DNA of 56,601 bases from Paracoccus aerius (GTDB lineage: Bacteria > Pseudomonadota > Alphaproteobacteria > Rhodobacterales > Rhodobacteraceae), in NCBI RefSeq assembly GCF_014656455.1, contig NZ_BNCL01000015.1:39508-96108 (forward strand). Direction: 5' to 3'. Position 1 is the stretch's first letter, and the number at the start of each line of letters is the position of its first letter. Positions 36,212 to 46,087 of the stretch are shown here, piece after piece. The notes beneath the pieces are model-generated. The model ran no database searches, was not told where the DNA came from, and worked only from the letters and a program-made list of their open reading frames with translations. The translations under genes were made by a program, and so were the position numbers.

Positions 36212-37311
36212 TTGAAGGTCTTTCGGGGGTCAAAGGCATCGCGCACGCCTTCGAAGACGAAGACCAGAAGCGACAGCATGATGGCAAAGGTGAAAAAGGC
36301 GGTGAAGGCCAGCCAGGGCGCCTGCAGGTTCTGCTTGGCCTGAAGGGCCAGTTCCCCCAGCGAGGGCGCCGATGCAGGCAAGCCATAGCCCAGGTAGTCC
36401 AGCGCGGCCAAGCCGCTGATTGTGCCGGTGACGACAAAGGGCAGCATGGTCAGCGTGGCGACCATCGCATTGGGCAGGATGTGGCGGAACATGATGGTGC
36501 GGTCGGAAACGCCCAGGGCACGGGCCGCGCGGACATATTCGAAGTTCCGCGCCCGCAGGAACTCGGCCCGGACCACGCCCACAAGCGCGGGCCAGCCGAA
36601 CAGGATGGTGACGAAGACCAAGAGCCAGAAACTGCGCCCCAGGATCGCGAACAGGATGATGATGACGTAAAGCGATGGGGTGGAGGCCCAGATCTCCAGC
36701 ACCCGCTGGAAGACCAGATCGGTGCGCCCCCCGAAATAGCCCTGGATCGCCCCCGCCGCGATGCCCACGACGGATGCCACCACCGTCACGATCAGCGTGA
36801 ACAGGATCGAGATGCGGAAGCCATAGATCACGCGGGCCAGCACGTCGCGGGCGGTGTCGTCGGTGCCAAGCCAATGCGTGCCGTCCGGCGCGCTCGGGGC
36901 GCTGCCCACGTTGTTAATGGTCGAATAGTGGAACGGGATCGGCGGCCAGATCATCCAGCCCTGCTCAGCCTCGGGGATGTTGCTGGTGCCTGCGTCCACG
37001 GCGGCGATCAGATCCTCGGGCGTGTCCCAGCAATCCTGGCTGCCGCCGGTGACGATCAGGCATTCCACGGCCGGGTCGTTATAGATCGCCTCGGTCCCGA
37101 AATCGCCGCCGAAAGCGGTTTCCGGATAGAAGTTGTAGGCAGGGAAATACAGTTCCCCGCGATAGCTTGCGACGATCGGCTTGTCGTTTGCCACCACCTC
37201 GGCGAACATCGCGATCACGAACAGGATCGAGAAGATCACCAGCGACCAGAAGGCCCGGCCATTGCGGCGGAAGTTGCGCCAGCGGCGGCGGTTGAGTTCC
37301 GAGAGCGCCAT
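36208..37311 (-). CDS. yejE: Peptide ABC transporter permease (YejE type)
   Basis: A 367-residue OppC-like permease. The N-terminal helix follows RRRWRNFRRNGRAFWSL, as in YejE, and a long periplasmic loop with two cysteines (CLIVTGGSQDCWD) comes before WLGTDDTARDVLARVIYGFRISI, the usual OppC signature. Five more helices and an EAA-type loop (RAARALGVSDRTIMFRHILPNA) follow. It overlaps yejB by one base (TGATG) and yejF by four. Confidence 0.93.
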
Positions 37312-38387
37312 CAGCCGGCCCTCGATTCAAAGTCGATGCGCGGATCGACGAAGACATACATCATGTCCGACAGGATCCCCACCACCAGGCTGAGAAGCCC
37401 GAAGACGTAAAGCGTGCCGAAGATCACCGGATAGTCGCGCTGCACTGCGGCCTCGAAGCCCAGGCGGCCAAGGCCGTCCAGCGAAAAGACCGTCTCGATC
37501 AGGATGGAGGCGCCGAAGAAGACGCCCAGGAACACCGCTGGAAAGCCCGCGATGACGATCAGCATGGCGTTGCGGAAGACATGGCCGTAAAGGACACGCC
37601 CCTCGGTCAGGCCCTTGGCGCGGGCGGTCATCACATATTGCTTGTTGATCTCGTCCAGAAAACTGTTCTTTGTGAGCAGAGTTAGCGTGGCAAAGCTGGA
37701 AATCGTCGAGGCCACCACCGGCAGCGTCGCGTGCCAGGCATAGTCCTTGATCTTGCCCCACAGCGACAGGTCAGCGAAATTGTCGCTGGTCAGCCCGCGC
37801 AGCGGGAAGATCTGCCAATAGCTGCCGCCCGCGAACAGAACCATCAGCAGCACGGCGAACAGGAAGGCCGGGATCGCATAGGCCATGATGATCACGCCCG
37901 AGGTCCAGGTATCGAACCGCGTCCCGTCGCGCACCGCCTTGCGGATCCCCAACGGGATCGAGATGAGATAGGCCAGCAGCGTGGACCAAAGGCCCAGCGT
38001 GATGGATACCGGCATCTTCTCGATCACCAGGTCGATGACGCTGATCGACCGGAACCACGATGTGCCGAAATCGAAGGTCAGGTAATTGCCCATCATCGTC
38101 AGGAAGCGCTGCAGGGGCGGCTTGTCGAAGCCGAACTCTTTCTCAAGCTGGGCGATGAATTCGGGCGGCAGGCCGCGCGCGCCCTCGTATCCCTCGACCA
38201 CGCCGGTGTCGGCGCCCGCGCCCCCGCCGGATATGTTGCTGAAGGCGTCGCCCGAACCCTGCACCTGCGCGGCGATCTGTTCGATGGGACCGCCCGGCAC
38301 GAATTGCGTCAGTGTGAAGTTCACCACCATGATCCCGATCAGGGTCGGGATGATCAGCAGCAATCGCCGCAGGATATAGGCGCCCAT
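37311..38387 (-). CDS. yejB: Peptide ABC transporter permease (YejB type)
   Basis: A 358-residue OppB-like permease: [34 protein letters not shown], a periplasmic loop with a Gly-rich stretch, then a helical core with the coupling segment [22 protein letters not shown] and the end FVDPRIDFE, as in E. coli YejB. It follows yejA after a 91-bp gap with a stem-loop and overlaps yejE by one base. Confidence 0.93.
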   Translation of the reverse strand: MGAYILRRLLLIIPTLIGIMVVNFTLTQFVPGGPIEQIAAQVQGSGDAFSNISGGGAGADTGVVEGYEGARGLPPEFIAQLEKEFGFDKPPLQRFLTMMGNYLTFDFGTSWFRSISVIDLVIEKMPVSITLGLWSTLLAYLISIPLGIRKAVRDGTRFDTWTSGVIIMAYAIPAFLFAVLLMVLFAGGSYWQIFPLRGLTSDNFADLSLWGKIKDYAWHATLPVVASTISSFATLTLLTKNSFLDEINKQYVMTARAKGLTEGRVLYGHVFRNAMLIVIAGFPAVFLGVFFGASILIETVFSLDGLGRLGFEAAVQRDYPVIFGTLYVFGLLSLVVGILSDMMYVFVDPRIDFESRAG

Positions 38388-38433
38388 CGGATTGCCCTTG
38401 CCCCTTCCGGGCCTTTGCGGCCCCTTTTCCTTT

Positions 38434-38456
38434 ATCCCGCCCTTGTCGGGCGGGAT
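38434..38456 (-). other. Intercistronic stem-loop between yejA and yejB
   Basis: ATCCCGCCC (38434-38442) pairs with GGGCGGGAT (38448-38456) around a 5-nt loop, just after the yejA stop; a GGCC-rich second hairpin lies closer to yejB. Stem-loops here typically protect the binding-protein mRNA or partly end transcription, so that more YejA than YejBEF is made. The U-tract is absent (AAAGGAAAAGG follows). Confidence 0.55.
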
Positions 38457-38478
38457 CGCCGGGAAATCAACCCTGCCG

Positions 38479-40341
38479 TCAGCGGATCGCGCCCGCCGCC
38501 TTCAGTTCCGCCTCGCGCGCGGTGTCGGCCCACCAGAAGTCCAGCGTGCCAAGCGCATAGGGCGGCATCTGTTCGGGATGGCGATACATGTCGTAATAGG
38601 CCAGCGTGTATTCGGCCTTGAACCATTTCGGCACCCAGAAGCGCAGGCTGCGCAGCGCCCGGTCAAGCGCGTTGATGGCGGTGATGTTGTCCTCCATCGT
38701 TTCGGCCTGCTGGCCCAGTTCCAGAAGCCGGTCGATGGCCGGGTTGGCAAGCCCCATCGGGTTGAAGACGTCGTCGGCGTCCTCGGACCCGAAGACCTGG
38801 CCTGCATAGCCGCCGATGGCATAGGCCTGGCCCAGGCTGTCCTCGACCATGTCGAAATCCTTGGACCGGGTGCGCAACTCCATCTCGGCGTTGTCGACGC
38901 GGCGGTTCACGGCGTCGATGCCGATGGCACGCAGGTTCTGGACAAAGGGGTTGAGGATGCGGTCGTTGCCCACGTCGTCGTTCAGGATCTCGATCCGCAG
39001 GACCTCTCCGGCGGCGTTGCGGCGCATCCCGTCGCTGCCCACGGCCCAGCCCGCCTCGTCCAGCAGGGCCATGGCCTGGCGCATGTTCCGGCGATCCTGC
39101 TGGCGTTCGCCCGAGGTGGGCTGGACCACCGCGTCCTCGGTCAGGATGCCTTCGGGAAGATCGGCGGCAACGGGTTCCAGCAGCGCGACCTCCTCGGGCG
39201 TGGGGGGACCGTCGGCACGGAATTCGCTGTTGTCCCAGAAGGAATTGACGCGGGTTTCCAGGCCATACAGCAGCGTCTGGTTGGTCCATTCGAAGTTGAA
39301 CATCAGCCCGACCGCCTCGCGGACGCGGATGTCCTGGAACTTTTCGCGCCGCAGGTTGAACACCCAGCCGTCGCCGCTGGCGATCTGGCCGTTAGGCAGT
39401 GTCTCGCGCACCACCGCGCCCGAGGCGAGCGCCGGAAAGTCATAGCGCGTTGACCAGTGCATCGACGATGTCTCGTTGCGGAAGGTGTATTCGCCTGCCT
39501 TGAAGGCCTCGAATGCGCTGTCGAAGTCGCCGAACATCTCGTAGCGGATGCGGTCGAAGTTGAAGCGGCCCTGGTTGATCGGCAGGTCCTTGCCCCAGTA
39601 ATCGGGGTTGCGCTTCACGACCAGCGTGCGGCCCATGTCGGCGCGGTCGAACATGTAGGGGCCGGACCCGATGAAGGGGGTGTTGGTGCTCTGCTCGAGA
39701 TCGCGGTTGTTCTCCTCGAAATCCTTCTTCGAGAAGACGATCTGGTTGCCCATCTGCGAAATCACGTCGCGCCTGGGATAGCCTTCGGCGAAGGTGAACT
39801 TGATGCGATGGTCGTCAAGAACCTCGGCCTTGGAGATCATCTGCTGCATCGCCATCCGGAAGGACGACAGGCCCTTGTCGCGCAGGGTTTCAAAGCTGAA
39901 CAGCACGTCATGGGCGGTCAGCGGCGTGCCGTCGCTGAACCTGGCCTCGGGGCGCAGGTTGAAGATCACCCAGTCCTTGCTTTCGGGATATTCCAGCGTC
40001 TCGCACAGCAGGCAGTAGTCCACGCCCAGCTCGTCCGCCGGGCTGTCCATCAGCCGTTCAAGCTGGATCACCGAAAGTGCGATGGCCCGGCCGCGGTGGG
40101 TGAAGGGGTTGAAGCTGTCAAATCCCCCCACCGCACCAAAGGAAATCTCGCCCCCCTTGGGCGCGTCGGGGTTCACGTAAGGGTAATGGGGGAAATCGGC
40201 GGGCAGCGCGGGTTCGCCGAACAACGCGATGGCATGGGTCTTGATGACGGCCTCATCGCCCCCCGCCGCCTCGGCCTCTTGCGAAAAGGCGGCGCCGGCC
40301 GGGGCAAGCGAAAGGGCGGCGATCAGGGCAAGGCGACGCAT
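38479..40341 (-). CDS. yejA: Extracellular peptide-binding protein of the YejABEF transporter
   Basis: A 620-residue family-5 solute-binding protein with a Sec signal peptide ([21 protein letters not shown]). Features include [46 protein letters not shown] and [22 protein letters not shown], all YejA-like. It captures peptides in the periplasm for YejBEF. GGAG precedes the ATG. It is the first gene of the operon and of a long minus-strand run. Confidence 0.93.
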   Translation of the reverse strand: MRRLALIAALSLAPAGAAFSQEAEAAGGDEAVIKTHAIALFGEPALPADFPHYPYVNPDAPKGGEISFGAVGGFDSFNPFTHRGRAIALSVIQLERLMDSPADELGVDYCLLCETLEYPESKDWVIFNLRPEARFSDGTPLTAHDVLFSFETLRDKGLSSFRMAMQQMISKAEVLDDHRIKFTFAEGYPRRDVISQMGNQIVFSKKDFEENNRDLEQSTNTPFIGSGPYMFDRADMGRTLVVKRNPDYWGKDLPINQGRFNFDRIRYEMFGDFDSAFEAFKAGEYTFRNETSSMHWSTRYDFPALASGAVVRETLPNGQIASGDGWVFNLRREKFQDIRVREAVGLMFNFEWTNQTLLYGLETRVNSFWDNSEFRADGPPTPEEVALLEPVAADLPEGILTEDAVVQPTSGERQQDRRNMRQAMALLDEAGWAVGSDGMRRNAAGEVLRIEILNDDVGNDRILNPFVQNLRAIGIDAVNRRVDNAEMELRTRSKDFDMVEDSLGQAYAIGGYAGQVFGSEDADDVFNPMGLANPAIDRLLELGQQAETMEDNITAINALDRALRSLRFWVPKWFKAEYTLAYYDMYRHPEQMPPYALGTLDFWWADTAREAELKAAGAIR

Positions 40342-40370
40342 GGGCGAACTCCGGCTGTGGTGTCTGCTGC

Positions 40371-40399
40371 ACGCTAGGCAGCGCAGAGAACACGATCAA
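40371..40399 (-). promoter_or_regulatory. Candidate sigma-70 promoter of yejA
   Basis: On the minus strand TTGATC (40394-40399) and TAGCGT (40371-40376) are separated by 17 bp, 30 bp before the yejA ATG and downstream of the cycM terminator. The -35 matches four of six and the -10 three of six bases. Confidence 0.35.
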
Positions 40400-40435
40400 G
40401 CCGCGATTTCGTGAGGCGGGACCGCGCCTTGCCAC

Positions 40436-40464
40436 AAAAAAAGGCGCATCCGGGGATGCGCCTT
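40436..40464 (-). terminator. Intrinsic terminator of cycM
   Basis: AAGGCGCATC (40441-40450) pairs with GATGCGCCTT (40455-40464) around CGGG, and the minus-strand transcript continues into a U7 run (A7 at 40436-40442). It begins 22 bp after the cycM stop. Confidence 0.9.
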
Positions 40465-40486
40465 CTTGTGGACCAGGTTTGCTGCC

Positions 40487-41023
40487 TTACTGCTGGGTTT
40501 GCAGATAGGCGATGATGTCGGCGCGATCCTGGGGGTCCTTCAGGCCGGCGAAGGACATCTTGGTGCCGGGCACGTCCGCCTTGGGGTTGGTCAGGAACTC
40601 CTGCAAGGCCTCGGGCGTCCACTGGGGCGCCTCGGCGCGATGCTCGACCATGGCGGGGGAATAGCTGAAGCCAGCAACGGAGGCGACTTCGCGGCCGACA
40701 ACGCCGTTCAAGTGCGGACCGACGCCGTCGGTGCCGTCCAGCTTGTGGCAGGCCTTGCACTTGCCGAAGTCCTTCTCGCCTGCGGCCGCATCGGCCGAAG
40801 CCAGCAGGGCTGCAAAGTCGATCTGCTCTTCGGCCGCTTCCTCGCCGCCGCCGGCTGCTTCCTCGACGGGGATCGAATAGGCCTGGGCAACTTCCTCGCC
40901 CTCGCCGTGGTGGGTCGCGCCGACGTGATACAGCGATCCCGCCGCCCAATTGGCCAGCATCAGAAACAGCAGCGCGCCGATCAGCGCGCCTGCGGCCTTG
41001 GTCACGGTCATGGTGTTGAACAT
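40487..41023 (-). CDS. cycM: Membrane-anchored cytochrome c552 (CycM)
   Basis: A 178-residue cytochrome that carries electrons between the bc1 complex and the aa3 oxidase in Paracoccus. An uncleaved N-terminal helix (about residues 9-30) anchors it; an acidic, Ala/Glu-rich linker (37-68) follows, and then a class I heme domain with C89-K-A-C92-H93 and the axial Met156 in GTKMSFAG. Start 41023 ([12 protein letters not shown]) matches the Paracoccus protein as I recall it; the in-frame ATG at 41056 is less likely. It is divergent from pheA and followed by a strong terminator. Confidence 0.93.
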   Translation of the reverse strand: MFNTMTVTKAAGALIGALLFLMLANWAAGSLYHVGATHHGEGEEVAQAYSIPVEEAAGGGEEAAEEQIDFAALLASADAAAGEKDFGKCKACHKLDGTDGVGPHLNGVVGREVASVAGFSYSPAMVEHRAEAPQWTPEALQEFLTNPKADVPGTKMSFAGLKDPQDRADIIAYLQTQQ

Positions 41024-41139
41024 CGCGTGCGATCCCCGCATTGGTAAGCTCGTCAATTCGTGGGGTATCTATCCGCTTTCGCTTTGAGGGATCAAGGTAT
41101 AGTTGACCCCGCGAGTCTTCAAAATTCGGACAGCGGCCC

Positions 41140-41997
41140 ATGACGACCACGACCAACCGCATCGCCTTCCAGGGCGAGCCTGGCGCCTACAGCCACGAGG
41201 CCTGCCGCAAGGCCCGCCCCGACATGGAGGCCCTGCCCTGCCGCACCTTCGAGGACGTGATCGAGGCCGTGCGCAGCCATCAGGCCGACCTGGCGATGCT
41301 GCCGGTGGAAAACTCGACCTATGGCCGGGTGGCCGATATCCATCACCTGCTGCCTGAATCCGGCCTGCATATCGTGGACGAGGCCTTTGTGCGCGTCCAT
41401 ATCAGCCTGCTGGCCGTGCCGGGCACCCCCCTGTCCGAAGTGCGCGAGGCGATGAGCCATACGGTCCTGCTGGGCCAGTGCCGGGGCTTCATGCGCAAGC
41501 ATGGCATCCGGGCCGTGACGGGCGCCGATACGGCCGGTTCCGCGAAAGAGGTCGCATTGCGCGGCCAACCGTCGCTGGCGGCATTGGCCGCCCCCCTGGC
41601 GGGCGAGATCTATGGCCTGGACAGCCTGGCCGATGAGATCGAGGATCGGCAGAACAACACCACCCGCTTCCTCATCATGTCGCGCCAGCCGGATTTCAGC
41701 CGCCGGTCCGACCGGATGCTGACCAGCTTCGTCTTCCGCGTCCGAAACATTCCTGCCGCGCTCTACAAGGCGATGGGCGGGTTTGCGACAAATGGGGTCA
41801 ACATGACCAAGCTGGAAAGCTACATGGTCGACGGCGTCTTCACCGCGACGCAGTTCTATGCCGATGTCGAAGGCCATCCCGAGGATCCGGCCCTGCAGCG
41901 CGCCCTGGAGGAACTGCGCTACTTCACCTCGTCGCTGGACATGCTGGGCGTCTATCCTGCCGACCCCCTGAGAGAGGCGCAGCGCAGCGCCGACTAG
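41140..41997 (+). CDS. pheA: Prephenate dehydratase
   Basis: Converts prephenate to phenylpyruvate in phenylalanine synthesis. The 285-residue monofunctional enzyme has FQGEPGAYSHEA, LPVENSTYGRV, the catalytic NNTTRF (Thr174-Phe177) and a C-terminal ACT domain from about residue 194 for feedback by phenylalanine. The ACT signature reads ESYM where many enzymes have ESRP. A good -10 (TATAGT, 41098-41103) lies upstream, but its -35 is poor. Its TAG shares CTAG with the convergent SRPBCC gene. Confidence 0.95.
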   Translation: MTTTTNRIAFQGEPGAYSHEACRKARPDMEALPCRTFEDVIEAVRSHQADLAMLPVENSTYGRVADIHHLLPESGLHIVDEAFVRVHISLLAVPGTPLSEVREAMSHTVLLGQCRGFMRKHGIRAVTGADTAGSAKEVALRGQPSLAALAAPLAGEIYGLDSLADEIEDRQNNTTRFLIMSRQPDFSRRSDRMLTSFVFRVRNIPAALYKAMGGFATNGVNMTKLESYMVDGVFTATQFYADVEGHPEDPALQRALEELRYFTSSLDMLGVYPADPLREAQRSAD

Positions 41998-42449
41998 GCG
42001 GCGGCGCGCAGGTGGGTCAGGAAATCGGCGATCCGCTGGTCGTATTTCCGGTCCAGTTGCGCCTTGCCCAGCTTGGCCGTCTGCAGCAGCAGTCGCGCAC
42101 GCATGTTGCGGGGCCTGACCTCGGTTTCGAACAGCAGGCGCGACTTGACCCGGCTCAGGGCGACGACCGTCAGGGTGATCGACAGGTCGAACTGGTCAGA
42201 ATGGCCGTCCAGCGTGATATGGGACGGCCGATCGAACCGCGTGACGTCCAGGCGGACATTGCGACGCTGGCCGCGCCAGTTGAAATCGATCATCCAGCCA
42301 AGCCCGGTGCCCGGCTCCTGCGACGGATCGATCCGTCGGACCTGTGCCCCACGGGCAACAAGGGCCCTTTCGCTGCGGACGAAATCGCTGATGATGTCGA
42401 AAAGTTCTGCCGATGATTTGTCGGTATCGACGCGGGTTGAAAATTTCAT
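41994..42449 (-). CDS. SRPBCC-family (START-like) protein
   Basis: A 151-residue protein that begins MKFSTRVDTDKSSAELFDIISDFV, the usual opening of polyketide-cyclase/SRPBCC lipid-binding folds. Alternating strands (GLGWMIDFNWRGQRRNVRLDVTRF; HSDQFDLSITLTVVAL) and a C-terminal helix follow. No signal peptide and no catalytic residues are recognisable. A longer frame to 42548 lacks similarity; the chosen ATG begins the domain. Probably binds a hydrophobic ligand; function unknown. Confidence 0.75.
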   Translation of the reverse strand: MKFSTRVDTDKSSAELFDIISDFVRSERALVARGAQVRRIDPSQEPGTGLGWMIDFNWRGQRRNVRLDVTRFDRPSHITLDGHSDQFDLSITLTVVALSRVKSRLLFETEVRPRNMRARLLLQTAKLGKAQLDRKYDQRIADFLTHLRAAA

Positions 42450-42741
42450 AAGGGTTTGACCATTCCAGTCACGGCCATGGCTGGGCAGCCTTGGCCTGTC
42501 AATGTCGTAATGCATGGAAGGCAATGTATTCATCCAAGTGGAAAGCATTCTACCGCCGCCTGCCGATCCGTGATCCGGGCTTTGCCATTCTGGAGCTGCC
42601 CTGTCCCATTGTGCGCAAATTGCCCGCCCAAGGCAATTAAACTTCTGCTCTTGACAATCTGTGGTTGAGAAGATGCGATCCGGCTGATTAAGCTGTTAAG
42701 GGGTCGGCGCACATTGCCCGACTCGTGGTCAGGGTTGTGCA
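42450..42741. other. Divergent intergenic region before the CpdB-like gene
   Basis: This 292-bp stretch is noticeably less GC-rich than the genes around it. TTGACA (42651-42656) is a perfect -35, with a weak TGCGAT (42674-42679) 17 bp later on the plus strand. I see no convincing gene or operator. Confidence 0.4.
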
Positions 42742-44628
42742 ATGCGGGACGCACCGGACGATATCGGAGAGCGCGATCCGCAGGCCCTTGCGGTGGTCAG
42801 CGTCAACCTGCGCATCCTGGCCACGACGGACATGCACATGAAGCTGCTGCCCCATGATTATCTGGCGGGCAGGCCTTGCGAGCGTGGAAGCCTTGCGCAG
42901 ATCGCCTCTCTGGTCGAGCGGCACCGGACCGAGAATCCCAATACAGTGCTGGTCGACAACGGCGATTTCCTGCAGGGCACGCCCCTGGGCGAGCAGGCTG
43001 CCCGGGCGGGGGGAAAGCCGCATCCCGCGATCGCGTCCATGAACCTGATGGGCTATGACGCCGCAGCCATCGGCAATCACGACTTCGCCTTCGGGATCGA
43101 GGCGCTGCAGGCCGCGGCGCGGCAGGCCCGCTTTCCCTTTCTGGCCGCGAATCTCCGCCTGCGGGGTCGGTCCGATTTCCGGGGCTTCACGATCCTGGAA
43201 AAGACGGTGCTGACCGACAGCGGCAGGCAGGCGGTCTTGCGGATCGGGATCGTGGGCTTTCTGCCGCCCCAGACGACGGCCTGGGACAGCGACCTGTCGC
43301 GGCAGATGGCCTGCGACGACATCATGGCGACTGCCGCCCGGATCCTGCCCCGGATCCGGGCGACAGGTGCGGATCTGGTGGTTGCCCTTGCCCATAGCGG
43401 CATCTCGGACCGCCCTGCCACCAGGGGGGCCGAGAATGTGGCGGCCGACCTTGCCGCGCTTGATGGGATCGACGTGGTGGTCGCAGGACACACGCACGAG
43501 GTCTTTCCGGGCCGCATTGCCGTGACCGACCCGCGCCGGGGCCGGGCGGGCATCGATACGGCAGGCGGCAGACTGGCCGGGAAGCCTGCCGTGATGCCGG
43601 GCTTTTGCGGATCGCATCTGGGCGTGGTCGACCTGTCCCTGATCCATGAACCGCAGAATGGCTGGCGCGTCGCGGAAGCCGTTGCCCGCTGCGAGACGGT
43701 CGAGGGGGATCTGCCCCCTGCCCCCGCGATCCTGCGCAGCGTGGCCCCCGCACATCGCCAGACGCTTAGCCACCTGCGCCGGCGCATCGGCCACAGCGAT
43801 GACCGCATCAGCAGCTACTTTGCCCTTGTCGGATTTGATCCGGCGCTGAGGCTGGTGAACATGGCGCAACGCTGGTTCGTGCGCAAAAGCCTGGTTGGCA
43901 CGCGGCTGGCCGGCGTGCCGGTCCTGTCGGCGGCGGCCCCCTTTCGGGCAGGCGGCCGGGGCGGGCCGCAGCATTACACCGACGTCGCGCCGGGCAGGCT
44001 ACGGCTGGCGAACCTGACCGACATCTATTCCTTTCCCAACCGCATCTGCGCCTTGGCCCTGACCGGCGCGGACCTGCGCGACTGGCTTGAACGCTCGGCC
44101 AGCCTGTTCCGGCAGATCCGCCCGGGCCTGCCTGACCAGCCGCTGACCGATCCGGGTTTCCCCGCATACCAGTTCGACGTGATCCAGGACGTGAACTGGC
44201 GGATCGATCTTTCCCGCCCTCCGGCCTACGGTCTCGACGGCGGCCGGACGGGCAGCAGCCGGGTCCGCGACCTTTCCTGGCGCGGGGCGCCAGTGCGGGA
44301 CGAGGACCGGTTCGTGCTGGCCACCAACTCTTATCGGCTGGCCGCTTGCGGGCTGTTCGCGCCGCTCACTGCCGGCACCACTGTCGTGCTGGAACCGGGT
44401 CCCCAGACGCGGGACGTGATCCGCAACTACCTGCGGCAGCGCCGGCGGCTGTCCCTGGATGCCGCGCCAGGCTGGCGCTTCCAGCCGATGCCCGGCACCT
44501 CGACCCTGTTCGAGACCGGTCCGCAGGGACTGTCCCTTCTGCCCCAGGTCGCGCAACGCTGCGGCTTGCGGATGGAGCATGTGGGCCAGACCGACCAGGA
44601 TTTCGCCCTGGTGCGCCTTCATCTTTGA
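42742..44628 (+). CDS. CpdB/5'-nucleotidase-family metallophosphoesterase
   Basis: A 628-residue two-domain enzyme resembling bifunctional 2',3'-cyclic-nucleotide 2'-phosphodiesterase/3'-nucleotidases. The calcineurin-like domain has LRILATTDMHMKLL (Asp30, His32), DNGDFLQGTPLG, AIGNHDFAFG and VVVAGHTHEVFPG; the C-terminal nucleotide-binding domain (from about 370) includes YSFPNRICALALTGADLRDWLE. Unlike the E. coli enzyme, the first 20 residues are charged and show no signal peptide, so the product would be cytoplasmic unless the start is wrong. The SRP RNA gene follows directly. Confidence 0.87.
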   Translation: MRDAPDDIGERDPQALAVVSVNLRILATTDMHMKLLPHDYLAGRPCERGSLAQIASLVERHRTENPNTVLVDNGDFLQGTPLGEQAARAGGKPHPAIASMNLMGYDAAAIGNHDFAFGIEALQAAARQARFPFLAANLRLRGRSDFRGFTILEKTVLTDSGRQAVLRIGIVGFLPPQTTAWDSDLSRQMACDDIMATAARILPRIRATGADLVVALAHSGISDRPATRGAENVAADLAALDGIDVVVAGHTHEVFPGRIAVTDPRRGRAGIDTAGGRLAGKPAVMPGFCGSHLGVVDLSLIHEPQNGWRVAEAVARCETVEGDLPPAPAILRSVAPAHRQTLSHLRRRIGHSDDRISSYFALVGFDPALRLVNMAQRWFVRKSLVGTRLAGVPVLSAAAPFRAGGRGGPQHYTDVAPGRLRLANLTDIYSFPNRICALALTGADLRDWLERSASLFRQIRPGLPDQPLTDPGFPAYQFDVIQDVNWRIDLSRPPAYGLDGGRTGSSRVRDLSWRGAPVRDEDRFVLATNSYRLAACGLFAPLTAGTTVVLEPGPQTRDVIRNYLRQRRRLSLDAAPGWRFQPMPGTSTLFETGPQGLSLLPQVAQRCGLRMEHVGQTDQDFALVRLHL

Positions 44629-44632
44629 CGGG

Positions 44633-44660
44633 TTGCATCGGGCGCGGCGGCAGACTATCT
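44633..44660 (+). promoter_or_regulatory. Promoter of the SRP RNA gene
   Basis: TTGCAT (44633-44638) and TATCTA (44655-44660) are 16 bp apart, and the -10 ends 7 bp before the first base of the predicted SRP RNA. This is the spacing expected for a stable-RNA promoter. Confidence 0.6.
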
Positions 44661-44667
44661 AACCGCT

Positions 44668-44762
44668 CGAGAGGTTGGCGCGGGCAGGCGCCTCGCCAAC
44701 CCGGTCAGGTCCGGAAGGAAGCAGCCGTAACGAGCCCCGCTTGGGTCGTTGTCCAACCTCTC
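44668..44762 (+). ncRNA. ffs: Signal recognition particle RNA (4.5S type)
   Basis: The conserved domain IV core GGTCAGGTCC-GGAAGGAAGCAGCC (44703-44726) contains the GGAA tetraloop and the asymmetric loop that Ffh binds. The ends GAGAGGTTGG and CCAACCTCTC pair to close a single long hairpin of about 95 nt, the bacterial short form. It scaffolds Ffh for co-translational membrane targeting. In many bacteria dnaX-ybaB-recR follow this gene; here they do not. Confidence 0.95.
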
Positions 44763-44988
44763 ACCCTTCCACCTTCGATATGAGCATGACCGGAAGGCGG
44801 CAGCGTTCTCGTTGCTGGTGAAGGCGCAGAGGGTCTGCGGTGCATCAAAGGTCGAAAACGCGCGTCTGACCATGCTGCGTCGGCGATTAGCCGCGGCGCC
44901 AGAAACACGCGACGCCCTTGCTTTGCCGTAGCTGCATCTGGGCTTTGTCAACCGGGGCATCACGACAGCAACGCCCCGGCCGGTCAGA
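44763..44988. other. Intergenic region after the SRP RNA gene
   Basis: The 226 bp contain short open frames on both strands (for example plus 44749-44931), but none has a recognisable motif or a good ribosome-binding site, and one overlaps the SRP RNA. It may hold a remnant left at an island boundary. Confidence 0.3.
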
Positions 44989-45882
44989 TCAAACCTTCAC
45001 GTAGTTCCGCCACGGATGCGCTTCACGAAATCCCAGCACTTCGCGGATCTTACGATTGGAAAGCGGAGCTTCGTCCTTGCCCATCGGCCGGGTGATTGGC
45101 GTATTCGGCGCGTATTTCGCCAAGAACTCTGCCGTTGGCATGGTGGCGGTGATGGTGTCATTCACGGCGTTGAACACCTGATAGCCCAGCCCGTCCTTTT
45201 GCAGGCAAAGATGCACGATCTCGCCCAGATCGCGTGCGTCGATATAGCTCCATGCGTTGCGCTTGCGGCTCATCGGGTCGGCCAGGTAGCCGGGGAAGTT
45301 GGCGTATTCATGCGGCTCGATGACGTTGCCGATCCGCAGGCCGTAGACATCGGCACCGTAGCGCATCGCGAAGGCACGGCCGGTCTTTTCGTTCACCACC
45401 TTCGACAGGCCATAGCTGTCCATCGGATCGATGTCGTAATCTTCCTCCAGCGGGAAGGAATGATAATCCTTGTCACCTTCGGCAAAGCAGACGCCGTAGG
45501 TGGTTTCCGAACTGGCAAAGATCACCTTGCGCACGCCCAGCTTCATCGCCGCTTCCAGCACGTTGTAGGTGCCCACGGTGTTCTGCGCGAATGTGGTATT
45601 GTCCGGGTTGATCATCACGCGCGGCACGGCCGCGAAATGCACGACGGCGTCGGGGGCCTTCGGCGGCGCGCCGTCATCAAACCCATCAAAGCCGAAATGG
45701 GTGGTGAGGGCGTTGAAGACCTGGCCGCTGTCGGTGATGTCGGCGATCAGCGTGTTCACCCCCGGAAGGTCGAGCGGCTTGAGATCGACGTTCAGGATCT
45801 TGTAGCCCTTCGCCAGCAGATGGGGCACGGCATGGCGACCGGCCTTGCCGGTGCCGCCAGTGAAGATGATGCGTTTGGTCAT
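44989..45882 (-). CDS. NAD-dependent epimerase/dehydratase family protein (extended SDR)
   Basis: A 297-residue Rossmann protein: IIFTGGTGKAGRHAVPHLLAKG binds the cofactor, VDLKPLD ends the second strand (Asp, favouring NAD), VVHFAAVPRV follows, and the active site has SSETTYG with YGLSK. It resembles small UDP-glucose epimerase or sugar-acid dehydrogenase types; the substrate is unknown. GGAAAGC precedes ATG 45882; a longer frame upstream lacks similarity. It is divergent from a 3-hydroxyisobutyrate-dehydrogenase-like gene, a pairing that suggests sugar or sugar-acid breakdown. Confidence 0.85.
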   Translation of the reverse strand: MTKRIIFTGGTGKAGRHAVPHLLAKGYKILNVDLKPLDLPGVNTLIADITDSGQVFNALTTHFGFDGFDDGAPPKAPDAVVHFAAVPRVMINPDNTTFAQNTVGTYNVLEAAMKLGVRKVIFASSETTYGVCFAEGDKDYHSFPLEEDYDIDPMDSYGLSKVVNEKTGRAFAMRYGADVYGLRIGNVIEPHEYANFPGYLADPMSRKRNAWSYIDARDLGEIVHLCLQKDGLGYQVFNAVNDTITATMPTAEFLAKYAPNTPITRPMGKDEAPLSNRKIREVLGFREAHPWRNYVKV

Positions 45883-45969
45883 GATGCTTTCCGATTCCCT
45901 TGATCCGTTCCATTGTCCTGCTTGATCCGTCGCGACCAGCGTCACCCGGTCCCGAAGGGGCATTCGCGC

Positions 45970-46087
45970 AAGAAAACGCCCTGGTGATGCGCCCGTCTTC
46001 CAGCACCACCACCCGGCCGCCAACAGCAAGCACTTCCAGCAAATCCGACGGCACTACAAGGATCGACATGCTGTTTGCGTTGCTGCA
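45970..46087 (-). pseudogene. Possible remnant of a sugar ABC-transporter ATPase C-terminus
   Basis: On the minus strand a short frame reads MSILVVPSDLLEVLAVGGR then VVVLEDGRITRAF, closely following the segment after the second Walker B of RbsA/XylG-type ATPases (SILVVSSDLPEVL...DRVLVL..GRI). A TGA lies eight codons upstream and the frame then runs out of similarity. This looks like a decayed or recombined end of an ABC gene between the divergent oxidoreductase genes; chance similarity is possible. Confidence 0.35.

Noticed and set aside
41084..41095. TTGAGGGATCAA between cycM and pheA as an FNR box
   Set aside because: The half-sites are two bases too close together for TTGAT-N4-ATCAA.
44655..44963. 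Minus-strand 102-codon frame across the SRP RNA gene
   Set aside because: It overlaps the well-defined SRP RNA and has no motif or ribosome-binding site.
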